Positions 1-9,989 of a stretch of DNA of 41,453 nt are shown in pieces (position 1 is the first letter of the stretch; every line of letters starts with the position of its first letter). A program made the translations under genes and the position numbers. The notes under the pieces are model-generated. The model ran no database searches and was not told the origin of the DNA. It saw nothing but the letters and a program-made list of their open reading frames with translations. This DNA is from Mesotaenium endlicherianum (taxonomy: Eukaryota; Streptophyta; Zygnematophyceae; Zygnematales; Mesotaeniaceae), in NCBI GenBank assembly GCA_009602735.1, contig WELA01009928.1, positions 291,611 to 333,063 of the forward strand, written 5' to 3'.

Positions 1-125
1 GGGGGAGGGGGGCGGAGGTCTCAAGGCCTCCACAGAGCTGAGCTTCCACAGAGATAGGGTATGGAGCCTCAAATCTAATGCTTCCTTGCTGACTTTTTAA
101 TCTTGTGTTTGCTTGGGGGAGCGAG

Positions 126-1034
126 GGGGTGGGGGACGGGCGGGGAGAAGAGCAGGGGGTGGGGCAAGTGCTGGTGAAGCTGGGGGAGCAGGGGTGCATG
201 CTGGTGACACGCGAGGGCCCGCCGCTGGTGCAGGCGTGCGTGCGCGCGCCGCACGTGGTGGACACCACGGGCGCCGGTGACACCTTCACGGCCGCGTACG
301 CTATGGCCATCATCCAGGGCAGCACGCTCTCGCAGGCGCTTCTCTTTGCATGTAAGCAGCTCCCGCAGGCGCTGCTGCCCTCTGCCTGTCAGCAAGCAGG
401 GCGTGCTGTTGTTTCCTCTTGTGTGCTAACATCCCCGGCAGCAGGCTTTGCAGGCGCTGCTCTTTGCCTGTAAGCAGCTCTCGCAGGTGCCGTGCTTCGC
501 CTGTAAGCAAGGAGGGCGTGCTGTTGTCGCCTCCCGTGTGTAATTGCCAGCACACTTTTTGCAGGTGCTGCTCCTTGCATGTGAGCAGGCAGAATGTCTT
601 CTTGGTGTGTCACATTTGTGTGCCACCTTTTGGGACTATTTGAGAAACACGTTGCTTGTGCACAGGCGCGTGCCCCTTGTGCCATGGTCCCGTGCACCCT
701 CGTGTCCCCTGCCTCGTATGTGTTCCCGTATCACTTGGCCCATGTCCCTTGTCCCCTCTCGGAGGTGCCAATCTTTTGAAGACTCACAGATTATTGCGTG
801 CGTGTGTGTGTGTTAGTGTGTGGGTGTCTGCAAAAGAAAGGCGTATATACCATTGTCAGGTGCCAAAGTGCGCTGGAATGCTCCATCCTGAGCTCCTTCT
901 TGTGTGTCTACTGTTTGGGTGTGTTTGGGTGTGCAGCCGCAGCAGCATCGCTGTGTGTGAGGGCCAAGGGCGCTATGCCCTCCATGCCCACAAGGGAGGC
1001 CGTTCACGAACTTCTGCAAGAAGCAGAAACCTGA
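126..1034 (+). CDS. Ribokinase-like PfkB sugar kinase, last two exons (5' part outside window)
   Basis: The C-terminal part of a PfkB-family carbohydrate kinase, most like plant ribokinase, which phosphorylates D-ribose with ATP. The penultimate exon ends at 351, before a GTAAG donor. It reads VLVKLGEQGC, then DTTGAGDTFTAAYA, the family's second signature with the catalytic Asp in GAGD, then SQALLFA. The intron is 352-936. The last exon, 937-1034, starts after TGTGCAG and reads AAASLCVRAKGAMPSMPTRE to the stop TGA at 1032-1034, which fits the end of plant ribokinases. The phases match: one base before the intron, two after it. The exon start is uncertain. An AG at 124-125 after a T-rich tract gives 126, and a CAG at 153-155 gives 156. 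The intron is unusual in holding several copies of the exon's own end and donor (see repeat). The family is clear; sugar specificity is inferred. Confidence 0.8.
331..598 (+). repeat. Degenerate tandem copies of exon end plus splice donor in the kinase intron
   Basis: The true exon end, GCAGGCGCTTCTCTTTGCAT followed by GTAAGCAG, recurs in altered form near 367-394, 447-473, 484-508 and 561-595. Several copies keep an upstream GCAG acceptor-like end and a downstream GTAAG or GTGAG donor. The spacer GGCGTGCTGTTGT also recurs (about 399 and 509), so the copies are part of a roughly 110-bp tandem duplication. Each copy resembles a 16-nt micro-exon encoding a variant of ALLFA. Confidence 0.7.
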
Positions 1035-1500
1035 GGTGTTGAAGCGTTGTCTCGTCGCAGACCTAAGAAGTCCCCCAAAGAAACGTGTTGCGCACGACGT
1101 CTATTGACCTTGTGGTGGAGACTCTTGTATCAGGCCAAGCCCTCTTGGTGGAGCAAAATTTCGCAACTCAGCCCGAGCTGGCGTGATGCTCTTCAGCTGC
1201 TCTTGGTTGTAGCAAAAACAAAGTTGAGCTTTGAGGAGGTACTTTCAATGAGGGTGTCGTCCACCACTTGCCAAAGTACAAACCTGTCAGCACAAGTTTA
1301 CAATCCTCATGCTGCTTACTGGTTGCAATTGAAGCTTCCGTTCAAGAGCTTCCGTTAGAATACCCTCTAGCGGAGGTGTGGCATTCATAGGGTCGTTGAG
1401 TAGTTGCTACGCCGATGATTTGTGTACTTAGCCTTTCCTACATTCATTGATTGCAAGAGTGCATTTTGTAAGGGCGTCCAATAAATGGCAAGATGTTCTT
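1035..1500 (+). other. 3' UTR and polyadenylation region of the kinase gene
   Basis: No convincing coding sequence follows the kinase stop. TGTAA at 1467-1471 and AATAAA at 1480-1485 are plausible polyadenylation signals, giving a 3' UTR of about 450-470 nt. Short open frames here lack domain features. Confidence 0.4.
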
Positions 1501-2136
1501 AGTTCCCTAAACAGGTGCACATCCATGTTGTATAGCATGTACAGTCGTGGCACATGATTTGTGCGCAAATTGTCGAGCCATCGGCAAGGGCATGTATGTC
1601 TCATGGAAGGCGCGCAATCATTCTCAAAGGTTTGTATGTATTATAACTTCAATTGAAACTTCAATTGAGACCAAGAGTCTCATAAACAGCATACTAATGA
1701 GAAATGTTGTAGATGGTTTCATTGCTCGCAATTCATAGTTTTATGTGTTTTGTACCTTTCCAACAAATGTGTGTTTGAAACAAGCAAATTTGATATCATA
1801 TTGCAAGATCGCTGAGGGCCAATATGGATGACTGTGACTATGAAAAAATAATGTTACTTCAGACACGCCGCAGCCATTGACTTTCTTGACCACACATATG
1901 ATCGATTGTTGAAAAGATCACAACTCAAATTTTTTGAGGATTAATCTGATCATGAGACTTTGTTGCGGGAAAGAGCATGCGTAGTCCTCTGTAATTTGTG
2001 GGGCTTTTGTCTCCATCCGCAACGGACATGAGACGTTTTTTACTGGTAGTAGCAAGTGGTAGGCTTCATCTAGATTCCTTTGTTAACGCTTCCCAGCTTT
2101 CAAAATATGACATGCCAATCACATGCATACAAATAC

Positions 2137-2167
<31 letters not shown>

Positions 2168-2509
2168 CTTACATTTACACATATATCTTAAAACAGGTGA
2201 AGCGACACAGTGTCGTGCCTAACCACGTCGAGACCAGGGCATATGTGCCAATTTCCAACACGTGTGCCATCGACCTAGTTGACTTGTCGGTATACCTTCG
2301 CACGCGAGCCGTCAACCTGGTCGACCACTAGGGACCAACTTCCACACATGTGTCGATAGCAAGTTGCCCAAGGTTGACCATCCGCTGGTCATATAGCACT
2401 GGCATAAGCCAATTTTGGAGTTAGAGTCTCTTAGCGTTTTCCACACTAAGTGCTCTCTTAGTTCCTGTTTCAGGATTTAGAATTTTTTGCAAAAAAATAA
2501 ATTTACAGC
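1501..2509. other. Intergenic, AT-rich, no supported gene
   Basis: I see no coding pattern here. An AT microsatellite lies at 2137-2160. The stretch 2190-2500 contains an ACACATGTGT palindrome near 2345 like those in LTR families B and E. It could be old transposon sequence, but I cannot assign it. Confidence 0.4.
2137..2160. repeat. (AT)12 microsatellite
   Basis: Twelve uninterrupted AT dinucleotides, directly readable. Confidence 0.95.
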
Positions 2510-2746
2510 TCAATATTCCTTTACACCCTCCCTTTCAGCTCCTTGGCTGAAAGCCCCTTGGTTGAAAGCCATTTCTTTTTTCCAGCTTTCCGGCTGGGGA
2601 ATTAAGGAAGGACATTCCCATTGTCCTGCTATAATCTCTTCCTCACCAGGGCAAAAAGTATGCCATCTACCACATTTGTCACAATTTACCATGGTCCCTT
2701 GATCATCCAGCACTTTGCTGCTGGCACAAGGCGTAGCTGGCACCAA
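2510..2746 (-). CDS. Short open frame with a CW-like zinc-finger pattern, unrecognised
   Basis: A 78-codon minus-strand frame. Its middle reads VNCDKCGRWHTFC, then after about 14 residues GQWEC. The pattern Cys-x2-Cys-x2-Trp-His ... Cys ... Trp-x-Cys resembles a CW-type zinc finger, a histone H3K4 reader fold, but the usual leading Trp is missing. It lies just upstream of an LTR of family E. It may be an exon or a transposon fragment. No start context or splice sites were established and function is unknown. Confidence 0.25.
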   Translation of the reverse strand: MVPATPCASSKVLDDQGTMVNCDKCGRWHTFCPGEEEIIAGQWECPSLIPQPESWKKEMAFNQGAFSQGAEREGVKEY

Positions 2747-2816
2747 TTACTCAGGCTCAGCTCTAATAGTAGGATCAATATTTTGCAAGTGACAAAGCAA
2801 ACAATTCTGCACATGG

Positions 2817-3674
2817 TGTCATGATTTATTGAGACGAGGTCGACGCACAAAACCGAGCTACACATGTGTGAATGATCAACCTAGAAAGGCCAACTTTGAC
2901 TTGACTTTACGCATCCATGTGTTGACTTTTTCTAGATTTCCAAATCGATAAAGTGTATCGCGTTGAGTAATCTTCTGAATGGTACCGGCTTCGCGTCATT
3001 TGGTCAAGTATTGAGCGAGATATTTGCAATCTAGTCCGCGCCACCTACCGGTCCCTAGCAGAATTTCACCAAGGGCCAACTTATGATTCAATGTGCCCAA
3101 AGGTCACATTGTTGGCTATTCGTGACCCCAAGGACTCCTAGCTTTGTGCGCACAAATTCACAAAGTTTCCTAGCACACATATACCTTGCATTTTAGTAGT
3201 AAATGTGCATCATTGAAGCTATAACTTGGTGATTGCATAACCTATCCCTACAGGAAGCTTCCACAAGCTCCAGATTTACCTTTGAGGTTTTATCTAGGTA
3301 GCATTGGTCTAGGTAAGCTCCACCAATGAGATGCATTTAGCATATTCTTTCATCTAGTCTGATTGGCTTGACTTATGCTTAGTCTATGGAGTGCTAGTAC
3401 ACGCCTTGTACACATTTGTGGACATTGGAGAGCCTCCTAGTGTGACTTCATGCGTTGAACTCACCGCCTTGCACGCCGATTTTCCGAGAGTATAAAGCAT
3501 TAGAGATGTCCCTTGTGACACATCTTTTAGAGGTCCATAATGGCAATTTGTGAGTGACAATTATCAATAAAGTTGACACTTTTATTTCTTGTGTTTTGAA
3601 GACCACTAGTCTCTTTTGTAAAGAGCAAGCTAGCCTCTCTTAGGCTAGTTTCTAGTTATTTCAAGAACTTCACA
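2817..3674 (+). repeat. LTR of family E, copy 1
   Basis: It starts TGTCATGATTTATTGAG and ends ACTTCACA, with the standard TG...CA termini. It matches 6257-7111 along its length by eye. A TATA-like GAGAGTATAAAGC lies near 3485 and an AATAAA near 3565. A primer-site-like GTGGTGAGCAGAGTC follows at 3677. The length is about 858 bp. Confidence 0.8.
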
Positions 3675-3964
3675 AGTGGTGAGCAGAGTCACAGCTTAAA
3701 CCTTTGCATGGGATAACTCTACAAAGATCAGACCATGTGCTCCCAGTATCTTTTGGACCATACTTCAGTATTTGTTGTCCTTCCAATTTACAATCTTGAG
3801 GTGCTCACTCTGGATAGTACACACTCGTTATTAAAAATATTCGACGCTTGACTCCCTTTTGGCTATAAGGCCACATGTATTATAGACCTCATTGCAACAA
3901 ATTCTGCTTTCTTGATGCACATTGCTTATCCCGATGATGTGCACTCGATCTCTTAGCGCACAAC
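3675..3964 (+). other. Family-E leader fused directly to family-E 3' tail
   Basis: The first part (3677-3830) matches the leader after the second family-E LTR, including TCTTGAGGTGCTCACTC. At about 3835 it jumps to sequence like the 3' untranslated tail of element E (GGCTATAAGGCCACATGTAT, compare 9460-9540). Everything between leader and tail has been deleted. The segment then meets an inverted pol relic at about 3962 in the word ACAATGGT. Confidence 0.55.
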
Positions 3965-5799
3965 AATGGTCTCAAATATTTGTGCCATCAGAACCTTCCA
4001 ATTCCAACACACCATCGCCAAATGCATGCTCAACTTGTAAGATTACTACACCTGAATTGAAGTTGATGGTGGTTTTGGTTTGTTGCTTCCTGTAGACAAA
4101 GTCTCCTCCCTTGATTTGGATCATCTGCAGGCAATAGCTTCCATCTCGAGTCTTGGCATAGCGCTGAGTATCTCGCTTTTGAGCAATCCTTAAATTGTCC
4201 AGAGCTGCTGGCATCATGCGCTCAAATAGTGCCTTCCTGACGCACCATGACTCTTAGCGGCTCTTCGACGCTGTCCAAGTATATCACTTGCTCTATTTCC
4301 AGTTTGATGCTCATAGGCCCCACAAGCCTTCTTCCAAACAAGATGTGGTATGATGAGTAATTTGCCTATGCAAGCTGCTTGCGGCTACCAGCCATTGCAG
4401 GGCCAGATCTTAGTCTCGCCTTTCGTGCTCCACACAGTACTTTTGTTGTGTCTTCCTAATGATTTGCACCATCCTCTCCGCTAAACCATCTGTTTGTGGA
4501 TAATCCCTAGAAGTAGTGCAATGATCTATGAAGTGTTTGTCTAAGAGTTGCTAAAATGGCCCTTGGAACTCAGACCCCTGGTCTGTTAGAACTTTTGCTG
4601 GTGCTCCATGACTCATAAATACACTGTTGAGAAGCACTTTTGCAATTCCCAGACACTCCTTAGATGTAAAAAGGACCACCTCTATCCACTTAGAGAAATG
4701 ATCAATCATGACCATGATATATTTGTACCTCGCTTGGAAAGTGGCATCTCACCTGCTAAATCACAACTCCAGCAGTATTCGAGGCCCATGGTTGGCGAAG
4801 GCTGCAAGTGCAGGTGCTGCTATGTGAAATCGACCTTAACTCGGTAGTAATTCTGACACGCTTTAGCCACATCCTCGCATTGCTTTTTCATGTCCCTCCA
4901 CCAGAAAGACAGCTCCAGAACATCGTATGTCCTCTTGACACCATAATGTCCAATATTTGTGTGCATCTCCTGCACTAGAGCTTGTCGCTTGGCGGATTCT
5001 GGCACCACCTAACATTTATGTCCATTTTCTTCAATCTTGAAATGGTTATTGCATTTCCGGATGGCCCATTTGATGTCTCTTTTTAAAAGATAGTCTCTCC
5101 ACATGAACTCTTGTTTTCAGCCAATACATATTGCCTCTATCTTTCCAAATCTTAAGACTAAACATGGTAGTAGCTCAGCTTCACCTGGCTTTGCCATGCC
5201 AGCCATTCTTGCAACGCACGCTGTCAAATTTGCTAAGCAACTTGCGTCTTTGTCCTCTCGGACGCGTATTCTGTCATTTGAGGAAGAATCAAGATTTTTG
5301 CTGAGTTCATCTACATCGTTCTCCACTACACCTACTTGGTGCACCATGGTCGTCTAATCTGAGAGCCCGACATGCCAACTTATCGGAGAAATCTCCGTTC
5401 TTCATTAGTCAAATCAATGGCGAGTGATGAGCGTGAAGGGCCTCTTCACAGATACTCTTTAAAGTGTGCGACAGCCCGCACTATTGCCAATAAATATACT
5501 TCATAGGATAAGTAATTGCTCTCAGCTCCGTTGTTAGAGCGTGAGACGTAGGCGATCACGTACTCCTCCCTAGAGCTCTCGGCGTGGGTGAGCACAACTT
5601 CAATTTCCACATGACTCAGGTCTGTGTGCAGGTTGAACGGCTTGGAATAATTGGGCGTTTGCAAAATGGGTGTCATATGCACGCGACCTCGCGAGCAGTT
5701 GCAACTTTTCAAAAAGTCGCGTAAACGCGAAAACGCCCGTTTGGCGTGAAATAGTTTCTCGGAAGGCGTCGAAGAAACCTCCAAACGGCCTAACGGCAC
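3965..5799 (-). pseudogene. Element F pol relic: RNase H, integrase zinc finger, core and C-terminus
   Basis: Reading leftwards on the minus strand, 5799-5446 is a Ty3/gypsy RNase H segment (FNLHTDLSHVEIEVVLTHAE, then the decayed AE..Y...E..LAI motif). The integrase zinc-binding HHCC segment is at 5008-4820 (HTNIGHYGVKRTYDV ... QCEDVAKACQ). The decayed integrase core follows at about 4740-4420 (IMVMIDHFSKW, LTDQGSEFQG, YPQTDGLAERM), which keeps D, D and E but has several stops. The C-terminal segment is 4217-3972 (ALDNLRIAQKRDTQRYAKTR, GDFVYRKQQTK). It resembles the E2 integrase tail at 10297-9782. Reverse transcriptase is missing to the right. The element is dead. Confidence 0.75.
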
Positions 5800-6256
5800 G
5801 TTTCGAGCATTTGGCCGAACGGATTATCCCCCTTTAATCGTTTTCGTTGAACATGAACCAGTGCCCTATGTGGTGACTCGAAGCACTCCAGAGCCTCAGA
5901 TGGTGCGAGTATATATACTCGCAAGAGTCATTGTGAGTGCAACTTTCACAAGCACACATTCTATGTTAGATTCAATTTGGCCTTCTCAAGGATTGTCAAA
6001 TATTTGAAGTTCTTGTTATTTTCTTTCCACTACATACTAAATTCTTCTTGAATAGCGAGGAAAAGATCCTCGTGTAAGGAAAAACGTACAGAAACATAGC
6101 AGAGTAGGCTGTGACGGCGTTGGCAATAGTGGCAGTTTAGCAGCTATTGAGGAAGAGTATGTTAGAATTGAAGTTGAGCAGTTAGCTATCTTCTTGTTCG
6201 CACTCCACAGCAATAGTGGATTGAGGGTGGAGGTAACAGCTTGTTGTTGCTTGTGA
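5800..6256. other. Unassigned segment with promoter-like palindrome
   Basis: No coding pattern is seen. GCGAGTATATATACTCGC at 5905-5922 is a perfect 18-bp palindrome enclosing a TATA sequence. A short GAGGAAAAGATCCTC hairpin lies near 6057. The segment lies between the truncated RNase H relic and an LTR of family E. It may be an LTR remnant of another family. Confidence 0.3.
5905..5922. promoter_or_regulatory. Perfect palindrome enclosing TATATATA
   Basis: GCGAGTATATATACTCGC equals its own reverse complement. It could be a core promoter in a decayed LTR, or chance. Confidence 0.35.
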
Positions 6257-7111
6257 TGTCATGATTTATTAAGTCGAGGTTGACGTACAAAACCAAGCTC
6301 TACGTGTGTGAACCATAACCTAGGAAGACCAACTTTGCATCGACTTTACGCATCCATATGTTGACCTTCTCTAGATTTCCGAGTCACCAAAGTGTAGCGC
6401 GTCGAAGCATCTTCCGAATGGCACCGGTTTCGCGTCATTTGGTTAATTATCGAGCGAGATAGACGCGATCTAGTCCGCACTCCTTTCGGCACCTAGCGGA
6501 ATCACATCAAATGGCCAACTTGTGATTCAATGCACCCAAACGTGAAAATGTTGACTATTCGTGACCCCAAGGACCCCTAGCTTTGTGCGCACAAATCCGC
6601 GAGCCCTTTAGACTACATAAGTCTTGCATTTCCATAGTATAAGTGCATCATTGAGGCTATAACTTGGTGACTGCATCACCTACTCCTAGAGGAAGCTTCC
6701 TCAAGTTTCAGATTCACTTTTGAGGCGCTATCTAGGTAGAACTACCCAAGGTAAGCTCCACCAATGAGAGACACTTAGCATATTCTACGTGCTTTGCTTT
6801 GATTGGTTTGAGTTATGCTTAGCCTATAGGAGTGCTAGTACATGCCTTGTACACATTAGTGGACATAGGAGAGCCTCCTAGAGTGACTACATGCATTGGA
6901 TCTGCCGCATACGACGCCGGGTTTTCAGGAGTATAAGTGCTAGAGATGTCCCTAGAGGAACATCTTTTTAGAAGTCCCATTATGCCAGTTGTAAGTCACA
7001 GAGATTATCACTAAAGCTTATACTTTTATCTCTTGTGTTTTCAGGACCACTTAGTCTCTCTCTTGTGAAGAGCAAGCCTTGCTGGCTTCCAATCACTAGA
7101 AGAACTTTACA
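6257..7111 (+). repeat. LTR of family E, copy 2 (5' LTR of element E)
   Basis: It starts TGTCATGATTTATTAAG and ends ACTTTACA, about 855 bp, and pairs with 2817-3674. A TATA-like GGAGTATAAGTGC lies near 6930. The primer-site-like GTGGTGAGCAAAGTC follows at 7113. The leader 7112-7312 leads into a gag frame. Confidence 0.8.
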
Positions 7112-7112
7112 A

Positions 7113-7127
7113 GTGGTGAGCAAAGTC
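7113..7127 (+). other. Primer binding site candidate of family E
   Basis: GTGGTGAGCAAAGTC stands two bases after the LTR. Copy 1 has GTGGTGAGCAGAGTC at 3677. It shares TGGT and CAGAG with the initiator-Met site TGGTATCAGAGC but is not a clean match, so the priming tRNA is uncertain. Confidence 0.4.
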
Positions 7128-7312
7128 ACAGCTTATACCCCCTGCCATAGGACTACTCTTGAAGATCATGATGTGCTTCCAGTGATCGGGCCAGACTTCA
7201 TTAGTTGTTTTCCTACCAGATTACAGTCTTGAGGTGCTCACTCGGGAGAGTACACACTCCTTACTTCTAAAAAGATCTCTCTTTGCCTGCACGCAATTAG
7301 AATCTTCAGCGT

Positions 7313-9213
7313 ATGCCTACCCGTAGTGGGCGTGCTTACCAGCCTTACTACGAAGGGGTTAGTGGAGAAGACTCAGACTCCGATCTCAGTACTGTCACTG
7401 AACCCTCTGAAGGGGAACAGCCGGCACTCGTGCTTCCTGTGATTGTCCCTGAGCCGTCTTCCCATTGGGCTCACCACGATTCCTGGTATCCCATGGCAGG
7501 TGACCACGAGGTCAAGGTTGACACGTCCTCCCTCTTCCGCTTCGGCGGCAGACCAGGAACCTGTGATCTGGACGACACAATCTCAGAGTTCGAGGCTGAG
7601 TTCGTGACCGCGAGGCTTAAGACGCCCGCGCTCACTAAGCGTGACGTGTTCTATACGCTCATGCGCTATCTCCTTTACGAGGCCCGTGACACATTCCGTG
7701 AGAAGGGTGACGAGATCTACGCACGCAGAGGGCCTGTGGGGGAACCCCCAAGTGGAGACCCCCCTCGCTGACCGGGTCAAGGCCTTCTGGGACGTCCTCA
7801 GGAAGGAGTTCCAGGCCGCGACCAAAGAGAAGGTGTACGTGCTGCACCACTTCTTTCGCCGCAAGAATGAGACGATCCGCATGATGTACCGCCGCTTGAC
7901 GCACCTTCGCCGAGATGTTGGCACCGTCACTGAACGGGAGGCAGCGGAGATCTTCTTGTGCGCCGTAGAGCCACGTTTGAGGGAGCGAGCCATGGCTCCT
8001 CTCATCTACCACATCGGCTCCGAGTACTCGCTGGAGGACGCTTACCTCTGAGTCGAGAAGCAGAGCTTGGCCGCCGCACGGAGCAACATTAGCGACCGTG
8101 TAGGCCTCGCATCCACGGGCGTACGCCAGGAGTCTTCGGTGCTGCCATCCACGACAATGCGCCCAGTTTTGGCTCGCCAGCCCCAGCAGAAGCAACAGCC
8201 TCAGCGCTCTCAGCTGTCCCAGCAGACCCAGCAGCGCGGGGCTCCGCGTGGCCGCATTTCCATGGCCGCCACGACGAGCTACCTCTGTTGGTTTTGCGGG
8301 AAGACGGGCCACTCTCGCCGCACTATTGCGCAGAATGGCAAGCCCGGTGACTGCACCTACTGTGGCAAGGTCGGCCACCTGCAGATTGTATGCTTGCAGA
8401 AGAAGCGCGACGTCGAGAACGGACGCGCTCGTGACGGCCCTGTGCCAGAAGCAGGACCGCGGGGCACGCGTAATCCTCGCACGGGGGGACGCCCCTCGAT
8501 GACGACAGCCTCGGCTACGATGGACGCCGCGTTGAGCCCCGGAGCCGATTACTACAGCTTCGACGACGTCAGCGACGCCCTCGTAGAGCCAACGCAGAGA
8601 TCGCCAGACTCCGCGGCCTCGTCGCCACCGACAATTACGACGCGTGCGGAGCCCTCTTCGCACGCGTCCCGGCGTCCGACGCTCCAGCTCCGACAGCAAG
8701 CGACTGCGCAGCTCCTGCGCACTTTCATAATGCCGACATGTGGCAGCCCCAGAGGCTGACACTTGGCACTATAGCAGCGCTGCAGCCTCGCACGCGCCCG
8801 CCCCACGACAGAGCTACGGCGACCAGTGCCGCAGACATCTGCGCAGACGCTTCGGCCAGACTTGCGCACTCTGCGCTGACGTCCTTCAGTAGCCTCTGCA
8901 CTCGTCCAGTCGGGCTGCCAGATGGCAGGCTGCAGGCTCACGCGGTCCCGCTACCCTGCGCCACAGACGCTACGGCTCCCTACGCGCTCCTTGACGGTCC
9001 GACACACACGCCAGCACAGCTGCAGGCTTCAGCAGCCCCTCTGGCCTGTGCCGCCCTGCTGACGCCAGTAGTGCCTTCGGCAGTCTGCGCGACGACAACT
9101 GCCGCGACGGGACGCACTCGCCAGCTGAGTACCACAACTGCAGCACACACGGCGGCAGCGCCCCTCGCTCTACGCGTCGCCAGCCCGTGCGCAGATCTAC
9201 GCACCAGCCGGCA
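7313..9213 (+). pseudogene. Element E gag relic with CCHC zinc knuckles
   Basis: It opens with MPTRSGRAYQPYYEG. The capsid-like part runs RFGGRPGTCDLDDTISEFEA, then, after a frameshift near 7740, LADRVKAFWDVLRKEFQAAT and YRRLTHLRRDV. A TGA at 8049-8051 interrupts it. Two zinc knuckles follow a Gln-rich basic stretch. CWFCGKTGHSRRTI near 8285-8327 has lost its last Cys, and CTYCGKVGHLQIVC near 8350-8391 is intact. From about 8590 the likely frame shifts again (AEIARLRGLVATDNYDACGA) and runs to 9213 as Ala/Thr/Pro-rich sequence. Protease, reverse transcriptase and integrase are absent: the frame passes straight into the PHD-finger tail. The RNA-binding gag role is inferred from the knuckles. 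Confidence 0.65.
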
Positions 9214-9423
9214 ACGCGAGGCCGCCCAAGGACTGGGCGTGGCAGATTTGCCACAGCCCCGGCCAGGAGGCCAGCATGCTCCTCTGCGACAACTGCAACC
9301 TCGGCTTTCACATCGGTTGCCTTGACCCGTCGCTGGCCCGCGTGCCAGCTGGCGACTAGTTTTGTAGCAACTGCACTGCTTTAGCTCTAGACAGCGATCA
9401 CAACCCATCAGCTGGTGGCTGAG
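9214..9423 (+). pseudogene. Element E PHD-finger tail, broken
   Basis: The same tail as in E2: QICHSPGQEASMLLCDNCN, then GFHIGCLDPSLARVPAGD, then a stop where E2 has Trp, then FCSNCTAL. The first zinc-ligand Cys is Trp here (AWQIC versus ACQIC). The fusion to the gag relic at about 9213 lies in similar words (GCAACGCGAG here, GCGACGCGAG in E2), suggesting deletion of the whole pol region by short homology. Confidence 0.7.
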
Positions 9424-9989
9424 AGCTGGGGGGGGAATTAAAACATTTGACGCGTAACTATCGTTTGGCTATAAAGCCACATGTATTATAGACTTCATTG
9501 CAGCAAAGCCTGCTTGCATATAATGCATTGCTTGTGTCATTGATACGTACCCAACCTCCTACCCCACGACAATGGTTCACACACGTAGAGCTTGGTTTTG
9601 TACGTCAACCTTGACTTAATGAATCATGATAGCTGTCGTGCGGTAAGAGATTGGGTGCGTACCAATGACACAAGCAATGCATAATATGCAAGCAGGCTTT
9701 GCTGCAATGAAGTCTATAATACATGTGGCTTTATAGCCAAACGATAGTCACGCGTCAAATGTTTTAATTGCCCCACAGCTCTCAGCCACCAGCTGATGGG
9801 CTGTGATCGCTGTCTAGAGCTAAAGCAGTGCAGTCGCTACAAAACCAGTCGCTAGCGGGCACGCGGGCCAACGGTGAATCAAGGCAACCGATGTGGAAGC
9901 CGAGGTTGCAGCTGTCGCAGAGCAGCATGCTGGCCTCCTGGCCAGGGCTGTGGCAAATCTGGCACGCCCAATCCTTGGGCGGCCTCGCG
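9215..9989. repeat. Large inverted repeat, arms about 355 bp, spacer 64 bp
   Basis: The left arm, 9215-9570, runs from the PHD tail through GGGGGGG and the 3' tail (TTTGGCTATAAAGCCACATG). It pairs with the right arm 9635-9989 with few mismatches by eye. The spacer 9571-9634 is the first about 60 bp of a family-E LTR in minus orientation (LTR edge at about 9630). The two element copies E and E2 are therefore joined tail to tail. Confidence 0.8.
9571..9630 (-). repeat. Family-E LTR, terminal fragment
   Basis: Read on the minus strand it begins ATCATGATTCATTAAGTC and continues TTGACGTACAAAACCAAGC, matching 6258-6310. It is cut at GTGTGTGAACCATT, where the opposite arm begins. Confidence 0.75.

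Noticed and set aside
1047-1358. A 103-codon plus-strand frame
   Set aside because: It directly follows the kinase stop and has no domain-like pattern, so 3' UTR is the simpler reading.
7659-8762. A 367-codon minus-strand frame
   Set aside because: It lies opposite the element E gag relic, which has real zinc knuckles. The minus frame is Arg/Ala/Gly-rich without any domain, as expected of an antisense shadow in GC-rich coding DNA.
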